Translations under genes and position numbers: made by a program | Notes under the pieces: generated by a model | What the model was told of the DNA's origin: nothing | The model's input: the letters and a program-made list of their open reading frames with translations, nothing else | Databases searched by the model: none | Shown: positions 1 through 8,418 of the stretch, one piece after another | How the letters are laid out: each line of letters opens with the position of its first letter | Position numbering within the stretch: the first letter of the stretch is position 1 | Assembly: GCA_965223435.1 (NCBI GenBank) | Contig: CBDCWQ010000022.1 | Coordinates: 1,054,001-1,118,000, forward strand | Direction: 5' to 3' | DNA: 64,000 nucleotides | Origin: CBDCWQ01 sp965223435 | Lineage (GTDB): Bacteria > Myxococcota > Kuafuiibacteriia > Kuafuiibacteriales > Kuafuiibacteriaceae

Positions 1-3000
1 CAGCCAGCTGCAGTTGTCGATCGCGGTGTTCTTTCGGTTGGGAATGAACACAAAGGTCGCTTCGGAGCCCTCTTTTTCCCGCCGAATCAACCCGCCCCCG
101 GTGACCACGCGCCCCCAATCTCGGCGCGAAAGCGCGTCCCTGATGTCAGCTTGTTTATCCGGATTGGACGCGCTCTGAGCAAACGCACTTTCGAGCTCGG
201 CCTCCCACTGGGTGTGGTCCTGATCCCACAGGACCCGAAAAATGCCGTTTCTGATGTCGTCGCGCCACTCTGTCAGATGGGCCACGTCGTCGAGTCCAAG
301 TGCCGAAGCATGATTGAGAGCGTGATTAAGAACGCTGAGGACATCGAGATTGTGTTCGGTGACGACGTTTTCTGCTTGAACTGTTTCCTTGAGCCGATGA
401 ACTTGGTGCTCGAGCAATATTTTGGGTGGGATGGATCGCCTTTCGCCCGTGGTGGGGTCTTCATCCGTGCGAGCCACCTGAATGATGTTTTCTGGATTGA
501 GTTCATCGTAGCCGATGGCGTCGAGAACATCGTAGTAATCCCAAACCTCGCTCTCCCTCGCTAGGGGCGCACCGGTGACTCCTTTGAGTTTCCATGGGCT
601 TCGTGCATGGACCAAGCCTTGTGCGGTCCAACCAGCGGTCATCAAATGAAACCGATCGCCCGCTTCGGTTACGACGACCCGACGATGGTCTTCGAGTCCC
701 GCGAGGGATTCGTGGTAACACGCTCGTAGGGCCCCCTGTTCGCGAGGCGTCAGGGACTGAAAAGCCTCCGACAGCAAGAAATAACCGAGGCCATGGATCA
801 CCCACGCCGTGGCTCCGGTCACCAGGCGAGCATCCTTCCAGGTGTCCCCGAGCGTGTTCCACGAAAACGGCCACCCTCTGATGACAAAGGCCTGACGTTC
901 GGAATCAAACAAACGCACAGCTTTCGCACACACCGTCCGGGCCAAAGCTTGAGCGCGGGCAGTCGCTTGTGGGGTCTGGAGTTGTGCGTATTGGGCCAAG
1001 GCGATGCCTTGCGTGTAGGCCCACACCCGCTCGTATTGAGCCAAAAACGTTGCGTCTTCGCTGTTGCCCTGAAGCTGCGACGAGCCCAATACGGCACCAT
1101 CGCTGCCTTGTTGCGCAGGCTCGTATTCCACTTGGTACCCGGTTGCTTTGCCCAACAAAGAGGGGCCATCGCGCCAGAGCAGATCGCGCAGCCACTTCGC
1201 CTTTTCGTAGTTTCCGTCCACGGTGGGTGCAAACTGCGGACGCAAAGGCCCCGTTGCCCCCTCCAAGACCGTCAGCCCTTCGGCCAGGGATGTGGGCGCA
1301 AGCACAACCTCGCCCGCGGCCCCCGCAATGCGGAGATTGGTGGGGTCTGCCCAAAAAGTCACCTGACCCTGGTGGAGCAACACCGTAAACGCCGACTCAC
1401 TCCCACCGACGCCCTCGGCACCGTCGTGGTTCGGACCGGCGGAACCAACAGGCTGCGACCGCAAGGACTGCAGGTGCGCAGTCGTGACCTGCAGGGCGTC
1501 GTGACTATCCACACGCATTTGGTAGGCATTCACGGCAGTGACCGTGATTGCGGCATTCTGTCCCTGGGTCATGCGCTCCGGAAGCTTGACGCGATAACCC
1601 ACTGTCTCCAAGGCACTCGATGCCCGCGCCGTGACAATGCGCTCCTGGTCACCGAACTGCTCGATCCAGGCTGCCAAGAACAAATCGGCGTGCGCAGCGA
1701 CAAAGACACCCCCTTCGAGGCCATCCGAGGTGTCCGTGTGGCTCTTCCAGTGGATCGGCTTAGCGTGATGGATGTTGATCCGGGAGGGCTCACTCCAAGG
1801 GCCTTGGCCGCCTTCGCGGGCTCTGGAAACGATGGTCCCCCGCTTTTCCGAATCCGGCTCGTAGAAGAGCACCTGAACGTCACCCGTCTCTGACACCGCT
1901 ACCGCTGGGAGATAGCCACTCCCGAGCGTCTCTTCAGCTGACCACGATCGCCCACCGTCCGCCGAAGACTGAAAACGAATGGCATTGTAGCCGCTTCGAT
2001 TTGGATCTGCCGATACGCCATCTTCGTAGACGAGAACCAAGCCCCAGGGTGCCTCAGCGAGCCTTGGGTAGGAAGGCAAGTTGTCCCCCTTTTTGGCACC
2101 GACTGAAGTCACCGAAGAAACATTCCAAGCGCCAAGGTCCGAGGCAGTGTTTCCCGAATCGCTGGCCACGGTGGGTTCCTTGCTGGGTTCAGCCAAAAGG
2201 GAACGCTGGGCCAGCATGATGTGGTCGGTTTCTATCCAGGCCCCCGAATAGCGATATTGGAATGCGCCATCCAACGTGTCCCACAACGTCTCGTCGCCTG
2301 GGGTGTAGCTTGTTTTCCAGACCTTGCGCCAGCCGACCACTCTGCGGATGCCATGGTTGCCCTGATGCGTGACTTCCTCGTCGTAGCGAGGAGAGGCGTG
2401 GGTTCCAGTCCACGCAGGATCTGGCACCGGCCGAGGGTCCCAGGCCCGTGTCTGCCTGGCCACGATGTTGACATGGTCATTTCCCACATGAATCGAAGGC
2501 TGCGCGACGTATCGTTCGAATCGGTAAGTCCGAAAACCACCCGCCTCCGAGCTTCCGCCTACGAATTCGGATGCTTCGCACCAACAGTCGATACAGGCGC
2601 AGGCCCTCCCCAAGGCGGGTTCTTCTTGAACAAGGTACTTCGCTTCTTCTTGGTGGAACATCTGGACTTCGTTATCAAAGACGTTGGATGGGGTGCTTTC
2701 TAAGTTTTTGAGGTAGTAGGCCTTGTTCGCTTCTCCCCACACAAGATGGTGGTTCAGAGCGTCGTCATAGGCCATGTCGAGCCCCCGTTTCCAGGCCCCG
2801 CCGGCACGCACAACCCTCTCTCGCCCAAAAGACTGCCCACCGTCATTGGACTGGATCACAACCAGCTCCGAGCTCTGATTCGCCGAATCCGCCTTCGAAT
2901 CCCCATAGGCAATCCAGGCGATGCTGACCCGAACACCTTTCGCAGTGAGCGCCAGATCGCGGACGCTTTGCCCGGGGCTTGGAAGCGGCCACACGATGGG

Positions 3001-3789
3001 CTCCAAAAAGCTCCCCGGGCTTCCCGCTTCTTCGCTTCGTTGATAGCGAATTTGATCGGCTCGCCCCCTCCCGTCGCCACGCACCACATGCACCAGGTGT
3101 GCCCAAAGACGGCCGGAATGCTCAGACAACGCGGAGCGGACCAAGAGCCCAGGACCACCGGTGATCGCAAGGGAATCGGAGAGCTCGAATGCCCCAGACC
3201 CGCTCTGCCAGGGAGACGTAGCGCCTCCTAAGAAATGCCCGTCTTGGTTCGACAAGGGCCCGGGGTCGTCACCGATGCTGTTCTCCGCCGACGCTTGATA
3301 TCCGAAATAACCGGAGCCCGGGTTGGGTACATCCTGGGTCGCAACGGGGATATAGGCTGAAGCACCGGCGTCCCAACGGACGACCTTGCTGAAGTTTGAG
3401 TCGGAGAGGGCACCAAGGAAATGCCACCCGGACGCCGGAGCGCTTGCGGACTCAGGCGGTGAACCTGGCACTTCCTGAATCTCGAACGATTGAGCCGTGT
3501 CCGAATATACCCAGTAGCCACCTTTATGCAGCACAGGCTGCTGCAGAGACCCTTCGGCGGTCAGGTCGAGGCGCATCGCGGGGATACCCGCCGAAGAGAC
3601 CGGCCAAACATCAAGGCCCTCGTCGATCCACGACTCGGGAAGCTCAGCCCGTTCGAACGGAACCGCCACGAGGTTCCAGTGAGGTTCTAGTGAGCCCGAA
3701 AATACACCGGCCACTTCGGCCCTCACGCCTCCCGAAACGGCAACCGCGCAAGTCATCGCCATCCAGAAGGTTTTGCTGCTTTGCATCAT
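1..3789 (-). CDS. Giant secreted multidomain protein, BNR/Asp-box propeller plus helical module (3' end off the window)
   Basis: The frame is open from ATG 3789 to the left edge (1263 codons) and has no stop inside the window. GAGGAG lies about 5 nt before the start. Residues 1-24 look like a signal peptide (MMQSSKTFWMAMTCAVAVSG). A first module carries the motif PHWNLVAVPF. The middle has at least two Asp-box signatures, SNDGGQSF and SSADGGRSW, as in sialidase-type beta-propellers. From about residue 850 a predicted helical module contains GDTWKDARLVTGA, YYDVLDAIGYDE and NVVTEHNLDVLSVLNHAL. The same motifs occur in the protein at 55490-62575, so the two are paralogues that share N-terminal and helical modules. 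I infer an extracellular or surface protein. A glycan-related role is only suggested by the Asp boxes, and no catalytic residues can be assigned. Confidence 0.85.
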   Translation of the reverse strand, partial: MMQSSKTFWMAMTCAVAVSGGVRAEVAGVFSGSLEPHWNLVAVPFERAELPESWIDEGLDVWPVSSAGIPAMRLDLTAEGSLQQPVLHKGGYWVYSDTAQSFEIQEVPGSPPESASAPASGWHFLGALSDSNFSKVVRWDAGASAYIPVATQDVPNPGSGYFGYQASAENSIGDDPGPLSNQDGHFLGGATSPWQSGSGAFELSDSLAITGGPGLLVRSALSEHSGRLWAHLVHVVRGDGRGRADQIRYQRSEEAGSPGSFLEPIVWPLPSPGQSVRDLALTAKGVRVSIAWIAYGDSKADSANQSSELVVIQSNDGGQSFGRERVVRAGGAWKRGLDMAYDDALNHHLVWGEANKAYYLKNLESTPSNVFDNEVQMFHQEEAKYLVQEEPALGRACACIDCWCEASEFVGGSSEAGGFRTYRFERYVAQPSIHVGNDHVNIVARQTRAWDPRPVPDPAWTGTHASPRYDEEVTHQGNHGIRRVVGWRKVWKTSYTPGDETLWDTLDGAFQYRYSGAWIETDHIMLAQRSLLAEPSKEPTVASDSGNTASDLGAWNVSSVTSVGAKKGDNLPSYPRLAEAPWGLVLVYEDGVSADPNRSGYNAIRFQSSADGGRSWSAEETLGSGYLPAVAVSETGDVQVLFYEPDSEKRGTIVSRAREGGQGPWSEPSRINIHHAKPIHWKSHTDTSDGLEGGVFVAAHADLFLAAWIEQFGDQERIVTARASSALETVGYRVKLPERMTQGQNAAITVTAVNAYQMRVDSHDALQVTTAHLQSLRSQPVGSAGPNHDGAEGVGGSESAFTVLLHQGQVTFWADPTNLRIAGAAGEVVLAPTSLAEGLTVLEGATGPLRPQFAPTVDGNYEKAKWLRDLLWRDGPSLLGKATGYQVEYEPAQQGSDGAVLGSSQLQGNSEDATFLAQYERVWAYTQGIALAQYAQLQTPQATARAQALARTVCAKAVRLFDSERQAFVIRGWPFSWNTLGDTWKDARLVTGATAWVIHGLGYFLLSEAFQSLTPREQGALRACYHESLAGLEDHRRVVVTEAGDRFHLMTAGWTAQGLVHARSPWKLKGVTGAPLARESEVWDYYDVLDAIGYDELNPENIIQVARTDEDPTTGERRSIPPKILLEHQVHRLKETVQAENVVTEHNLDVLSVLNHALNHASALGLDDVAHLTEWRDDIRNGIFRVLWDQDHTQWEAELESAFAQSASNPDKQADIRDALSRRDWGRVVTGGGLIRREKEGSEATFVFIPNRKNTAIDNCSWL

Positions 3790-4019
3790 CTCGCTCCTCG
3801 GCCAGAGTCGTCCTTGACGTGAGGGCCAGACAAACCCGCATGACTCGTTTCCGCCGTGGGAGGACAACACAACCATAGCGGGAGGAGAGTCAACAACTAT
3901 TGCTCTTGCCCACTTGCCACAACTGTTTCTGAGGCCAAAGGAACCCTTTATTGCCGTTCGAGGTTTTTCAACCAGGCTGAAACCCCAGGGTCAGACGAAG
4001 CCATCTCCCCTTGACCTGC

Positions 4020-4571
4020 TCACCGGGGAGGAGGAAGAGAAGCCAAGTACGCTTCTTGGGCACCCTTGAGCCGAATTTCTCGTTCGTCAATGCGGACTGG
4101 GTGCACGACGCGGGTGGAAAACGCAGCCCAAAGAAAACCGATCAACAACAGAGACAGGGCGAGCAGCAACAAAACCGTGTCCAACCCTGCCGCTGCCATA
4201 AAGCCAAAACTCAGACCCACAAACGGAATCGACCATGCGATCAGAATGTTCCTGAAGCGCTTTCTTTTGTGCTCCGGACATAATCCAACATGCACTGTGG
4301 CTTTTTTTCGAACGATGACCGCCAAGATGATGTAAATCAAAGCGTTGGCCAACAACGCCAGGTACACCACCGGATGATGCCAATAGAGTCTTCTTTTCAA
4401 CCTAAAGTTTGTCGGTGCGTTGCACTTGATACACCGTGGAGGGAGCAAGGCATCCCGGGTCATGACCAGCACCTTGCCCTCTCGCCACACCCCCTCGACC
4501 TCGCCATCGTAGGCTTGAGGCTCGAGTGCGAAATCCGTTTCGGGAGCCTGGAAGGGATTGCGTGTGGTCAT
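4020..4571 (-). CDS. Hypothetical membrane protein with CxxC motif
   Basis: 183 residues from ATG 4571 (MTTRNPFQAPETD). The open frame extends further upstream, but that part overlaps the leader of the divergent kinase. An acidic N-terminal stretch is followed by a CIKC motif (CxxC), a hydrophobic segment (YLALLANALIYIILAVIV), a second Cys (LCPEH) and two further hydrophobic helices. The spaced Cys residues could bind a metal, but that is inference. I do not recognise a named family. No strong ribosome-binding site is visible. It is divergent from the kinase at 4907. Confidence 0.65.
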   Translation of the reverse strand: MTTRNPFQAPETDFALEPQAYDGEVEGVWREGKVLVMTRDALLPPRCIKCNAPTNFRLKRRLYWHHPVVYLALLANALIYIILAVIVRKKATVHVGLCPEHKRKRFRNILIAWSIPFVGLSFGFMAAAGLDTVLLLLALSLLLIGFLWAAFSTRVVHPVRIDEREIRLKGAQEAYLASLPPPR

Positions 4572-4906
4572 GGGAACGTGAGTCCAGCAATCATAGCCCG
4601 ACACCAGACGGCCTGACCATAGACCACCGCCAGCGCTCCCAAACCGCATGGCCCAAAAAATGCCACTCCATCGTTTCTGCCCTTCTGACCGATCAGTGGA
4701 TCTACCCTACGGGCGCCATCGATGTACTGACCAAAGCAGCCAACCCGCCGCCGGTCGCGGGACGAAGGGCTGTTCCCGGGAGCTCTCAGCGTGCGCTCGA
4801 GCCGGTGCAATTGCAGACTGCTAGTAAATCCCAGTGGTTCCAACCGTGTGAGAACGAGGCTAAGCTCTCGCCGTTGGGGAGGAGTGAAGACCATTCAGGC
4901 GGGGGC
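4572..4906. other. Gap of about 335 bp between divergent genes
   Basis: An open frame runs through this stretch into the kinase, but its translation is not conserved-looking and antisense-overlaps the membrane-protein gene. I treat it as non-coding leader and promoter DNA. I see no clear repeat or promoter consensus. A GGGGAGGAG at about 4877 could be a ribosome-binding site only if a non-standard start just downstream is used. Confidence 0.4.
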
Positions 4907-5857
4907 GTGAAGTTCGGTGACTACATCCTCGTAGAGCGCCTCGGCCGGGGCGGGATGTGCGATGTGTTCCGGGCGATTCATCAGGAGCACAAATACCCAT
5001 GTGCCCTGAAGCTGCTCCGAGAAGACCAACGCAACGACGAACGAACCCAGGACCTGTTTATCACCGAAGCAGACCTCTCGCTTCTGCTCCATCACCCCAA
5101 CCTCGTCACCACCTACGAAGCGGGGGAGGTGGATGGGCGCTACTTCATCGCGATGGAATTGATTGAGGGCGGCACACTCGGCCAACTCCTCAGCGACAAA
5201 GAAGAGCATGCGTTCAGCCTTCCTTACGACTTCGCGCTGTTCATCGTCAGTGAAATACTGGAGGGCCTACACGCGCTCCACTCAGCCTCCGGCAAGAGCG
5301 GGCGCGAGCTTGGGTTGATCCACAGGGACATCACACCCCAAAACATCTTCTTGTCCTTCGACGGTCGCGTGGTGCTTGGCGATTTTGGCGTCGCCCTTAT
5401 CCAGGCCTACGGAGACGCCGAACCATCTCAGATGATCGGCAAGATCGGATACCTCGCACCCGAAATGATTCTCGGCGAAGAAGTCGACCGCCGAGCCGAT
5501 ATTTTTTCTACCGGAATCATTCTTTACGAACTCCTCACGGAAACCCGTCTTTTCGCAGGGGGGACCGATGAAGAGTTGATGGAAGAGATTGCCCTGGCTC
5601 GAGTCACCAAACCCCGGCACGTAAAACCGACCTTCGATCGACGCCTAGAAGCCGTCATCATGCGCGCCCTATCCAGGAAGGCCAAAGACCGATTCAGCAC
5701 GGCGGAAGAAATGCTGTATGCCCTCGAGTCGCATTGGTCCAAAGAAATCGCAAACCCCTTCGCCTTGGCCAGCCTCCTAGAAAAAGTTTACAAAGAGCGG
5801 GCGACCGAATGGAAAAGGCGGTCGCAAACCCCAACCAGGTACCCGCGCCTCAAATAA
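4907..5857 (+). CDS. Serine/threonine protein kinase (soluble, kinase domain only)
   Basis: About 316 residues from GTG 4907, just before the kinase fold begins (KFGDYILVERLG). All catalytic elements are present: Gly-rich loop LGRGGMCDVF, ATP lysine in CALKLL, catalytic loop IHRDITPQN, DFG in LGDFGVAL and APE in YLAPEMI. There is no transmembrane helix, and the protein ends soon after the C-lobe with a basic tail. It should phosphorylate Ser/Thr residues in the cytoplasm; its target is unknown. The start is uncertain because the frame stays open upstream to 4526 and no ribosome-binding site is convincing. It converges on the PLD gene across a hairpin. Confidence 0.85.
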   Translation: MKFGDYILVERLGRGGMCDVFRAIHQEHKYPCALKLLREDQRNDERTQDLFITEADLSLLLHHPNLVTTYEAGEVDGRYFIAMELIEGGTLGQLLSDKEEHAFSLPYDFALFIVSEILEGLHALHSASGKSGRELGLIHRDITPQNIFLSFDGRVVLGDFGVALIQAYGDAEPSQMIGKIGYLAPEMILGEEVDRRADIFSTGIILYELLTETRLFAGGTDEELMEEIALARVTKPRHVKPTFDRRLEAVIMRALSRKAKDRFSTAEEMLYALESHWSKEIANPFALASLLEKVYKERATEWKRRSQTPTRYPRLK

Positions 5858-5876
5858 ACCCCGAGGGTCCACGGGT

Positions 5877-5901
5877 GGGCCGGTCACTTCGGACCGGGCC
5901 C
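5877..5901. terminator. Hairpin between convergent genes
   Basis: GGGCCGGTC at 5877-5885 pairs with GACCGGGCCC at 5892-5901 with one bulged base and a 6-nt loop. There is no T-run. Its position between convergent genes suggests a bidirectional transcription stop. Confidence 0.35.
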
Positions 5902-5974
5902 GGTAAGGCCGTATGGGCGGTGACTGAAGTACGTGCATCAACAGCTGACGCGTGGCTATGAAGTGAGCCAAGGT

Positions 5975-7198
5975 TTAATACGTTCTTCGAAGCAGATAGA
6001 AGAAAAATTCAAAGATCCGCTGGAACAAGGACCGTCGCTTCCAGTCTTCTTTTTTTATCGGTACGGATTGGGCACGGTCAACTTCAAACCGCGCATCCAT
6101 TTCGCGGCCCACTTTCTCGCTTAAAATGCCCGCGTTGACTTCAAGATTCCGAAAAGAACTCAGGTAGTCCAGGTTGCTGGACCCAATGGTGCACCACTGA
6201 CCATCGATGACCGCAGTCTTCGCATGCAGGACCCGTCGGCGCCACTCGTAGATGGAGATTCCGTTGCGAAGCAGGCGCCCGTAGTAGGCGCGGGTGGCGT
6301 ACATCGCAGTGCGGACATCGCTGGCACCAGCCAGAACCAGTTCGACTCGAACGCCTCTTCTTGCAGCCTTGATCAACGACCGTACGATGATGCGGTCGGG
6401 CACAAAATAAGCGTTGCAAATGCGAATGGACTGCTGAGCGTTGGCAATGGCCCTAAGATAGGCGCGCCGGATATATGCCCTCCGTGGCCGAGCAAAATTC
6501 CCCAAGAACCGAACCAGTTCACCCTCTTCAAAGGAAGGCGGCGGAGCCCTCACACACTCGAGTGCCTCACCCCCATTTTTTTCCCACAAACTTCTAAACA
6601 AAGACTCGAGCTCACAAAGCGCAGGGCCCACAATCTTCACCGCGGTGTCGCGCCAGCCCTGACCGCCCGCTTCAAGCGCGGCATAGTCGTCAGAGATGTT
6701 CATGCCTCCAACGATTCCGACCTGACCGTCAACGATCAGGATCTTGCGGTGGTTGCGCCGAGACCAAGGCCACACCCGCCGCGAAAAAGAAAGAGGACGG
6801 TAGCGAAGGAGTTTCACGCCCGCTTCGGCCAAAAAATCAAGATACTCTTGGGCCAAAGTGAGGGATCCATAACCGTCAAAACAAAACGCCACTTCTACAC
6901 CCGCACGAGCGCGCTCCGCCAACACCTTCGCAACCTGCCAGCCTGTCCGGTCGGCAGCAACAATGTAGGACTCCACGTAAACATAGGACTTCGAGGCTTG
7001 AACCGCCTGGGTGAAGTCCCGGAAAAAAGCCCCCCCGTCAAACAGGACCGTAACCCGGTTGCCTCGGACAAATTCAAGGTCTTGGTGGCGAAAGCCGCGG
7101 GCGATGAGGTCACGTAGGGCCACTGGTGGTTTGCTCCCGCGGCTCTGGTTAACAAAGTATGCCGGACTTTTAAACCAAAGACCGAGACCGAGCGCCAA
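5975..7198 (-). CDS. cls: Phospholipase D family cardiolipin synthase (ClsB-like)
   Basis: 407 residues. Two HKD motifs define the PLD superfamily: HRKILIVDG followed by GGMN, and HAKTAVIDG followed by GSSNLD. FCFDGYGS also matches bacterial cardiolipin synthases. The length and the lack of N-terminal membrane helices resemble the ClsB subgroup (about 413 residues) rather than ClsA. Members join phosphatidylglycerol units, or phosphatidylethanolamine plus phosphatidylglycerol, into cardiolipin at the inner membrane. The start is TTG 7198; an in-frame GTG (VALRDLI) is an alternative. It is divergent from gpsA, 41 bp away, so two phospholipid-synthesis genes share a promoter region. Confidence 0.87.
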   Translation of the reverse strand: MALGLGLWFKSPAYFVNQSRGSKPPVALRDLIARGFRHQDLEFVRGNRVTVLFDGGAFFRDFTQAVQASKSYVYVESYIVAADRTGWQVAKVLAERARAGVEVAFCFDGYGSLTLAQEYLDFLAEAGVKLLRYRPLSFSRRVWPWSRRNHRKILIVDGQVGIVGGMNISDDYAALEAGGQGWRDTAVKIVGPALCELESLFRSLWEKNGGEALECVRAPPPSFEEGELVRFLGNFARPRRAYIRRAYLRAIANAQQSIRICNAYFVPDRIIVRSLIKAARRGVRVELVLAGASDVRTAMYATRAYYGRLLRNGISIYEWRRRVLHAKTAVIDGQWCTIGSSNLDYLSSFRNLEVNAGILSEKVGREMDARFEVDRAQSVPIKKEDWKRRSLFQRIFEFFFYLLRRTY

Positions 7199-7239
7199 GG
7201 GGTGGACCCGCGTGTCGGCAGACGCTACCCTCCCGACGC

Positions 7240-8244
7240 GTGAAAAAGAAGCTTCGGGTCGGGGTGATGGGTGCGGGCAGTTGGGGCACAGCCCTCGCCA
7301 AACACATGGCCGACATGGGACATGAAGTCCGCCTGTGGTCCAGGCGAAAAGCGCAAGCGGAGCGTATCCAGCAAGCGCGTGAGAACCACCAATACCTTCC
7401 AGGCCACCCCCTTCCGCCGACGCTTCTTTGTACCCACGATGTCCAAGAAACCCTCGACAGCATCGATCTGGCCATCTCCGTGGTGCCCTCTCAGTCCACG
7501 AGAAAGGTCTGGGAAAACGCTCAGAGCCAACTTCCAGCTGGGGTCCCTCTGCTGTGCGCCTCCAAAGGAATTGAAAACAATACGCTGGCCCTCATGCTTC
7601 AGGTCCTCGAAGCCGCCGCCCCAAACCACCCCCTCGGCTTTATCGGCGGTCCTTCATTCGCAAAAGAAGTTGCTTCGCGTCAGCCCACCGCCCTGGTTAT
7701 CGGCTCCCGAGATCGAGAGGTCGCAGAGTTTCTCCAGGCCGCGGTGTCGAGCGACTGGGTGCGCGCCTACGCGAGCCACGATACTGTCGGCATAGAAATT
7801 GGGGGAGCTCTAAAGAACGTCATCGCCATCGCCTGCGGATGCGCAGACGGCCTCGGCCTGGGCCTCAACTCGCGGGCTGCACTCATCACGCGCGGCCTCG
7901 CCGAAATCACCCGGCTCGCGATGCGAATGGGTGCAGATCCTTTAAGCCTCTCCGGGCTCGCAGGCATGGGCGATTTGGTGCTCACCTGCACCGGAGACCT
8001 ATCCCGAAATCGTAGAGTAGGCATCGGCCTGGGCCAGGGGCAAAAGCTAGACGACATTCTCCAAGACATGGGCCAAGTTGCAGAAGGCGTAAAAACAACC
8101 CTTTCCGCAAAACAACTTGCCGATAGAGAGGGCGTAGAAATGCCCATCACCCAAGAAATGTACCGCGTCATCTACGAAAACAAACCCGCTCGGGAAGTCG
8201 TCCTATCCCTGATGCGCCGTTCGCTGAAATCAGAACGGGAATGA
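7240..8244 (+). CDS. gpsA: Glycerol-3-phosphate dehydrogenase [NAD(P)+]
   Basis: 334 residues starting at GTG 7240. The N-terminal Rossmann motif is GVMGAGSWGTALA. Family signatures follow: GFIGGPSFAKEV, the catalytic-lysine segment GGALKNVIAIACG, and GLAGMGDLVLTCTG. It reduces dihydroxyacetone phosphate to sn-glycerol-3-phosphate, the backbone of phospholipids, in the cytoplasm. Length and motifs are complete. It is followed by a Rho-independent-looking terminator at 8329-8365. Confidence 0.97.
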   Translation: MKKKLRVGVMGAGSWGTALAKHMADMGHEVRLWSRRKAQAERIQQARENHQYLPGHPLPPTLLCTHDVQETLDSIDLAISVVPSQSTRKVWENAQSQLPAGVPLLCASKGIENNTLALMLQVLEAAAPNHPLGFIGGPSFAKEVASRQPTALVIGSRDREVAEFLQAAVSSDWVRAYASHDTVGIEIGGALKNVIAIACGCADGLGLGLNSRAALITRGLAEITRLAMRMGADPLSLSGLAGMGDLVLTCTGDLSRNRRVGIGLGQGQKLDDILQDMGQVAEGVKTTLSAKQLADREGVEMPITQEMYRVIYENKPAREVVLSLMRRSLKSERE

Positions 8245-8328
8245 CGCAAATCCTGCGCGATAAAGACCCGGCCCTGATTTTTTGGCTTGAGTCGATACGA
8301 CACCTGACGGGCGCCCCCTCAACCGCGC

Positions 8329-8365
8329 ACCGGCTTGCGGTCGGGAAACCCACCGTCGGTTTTTT
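8329..8365 (+). terminator. Intrinsic terminator after gpsA
   Basis: CGGTCGGG-AAA-CCCACCG (8338-8355) forms a stem with one bulged C. It is enclosed by ACCG/CGGT (8329-8332 with 8357-8360) and runs into six T residues (8360-8365). Confidence 0.55.
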
Positions 8366-8418
8366 GGCACCGTAACACGAGGTCTGGTTTTTCGTAGAAC
8401 CACCCAGGACAGCGCGCT

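Noticed and set aside
793..1893. A 366-codon plus-strand open frame
   Set aside because: It is antisense to the continuous minus-strand giant gene, whose protein has clear paralogue and Asp-box motifs; its own translation is Arg/Pro/Gly-rich with no domains.
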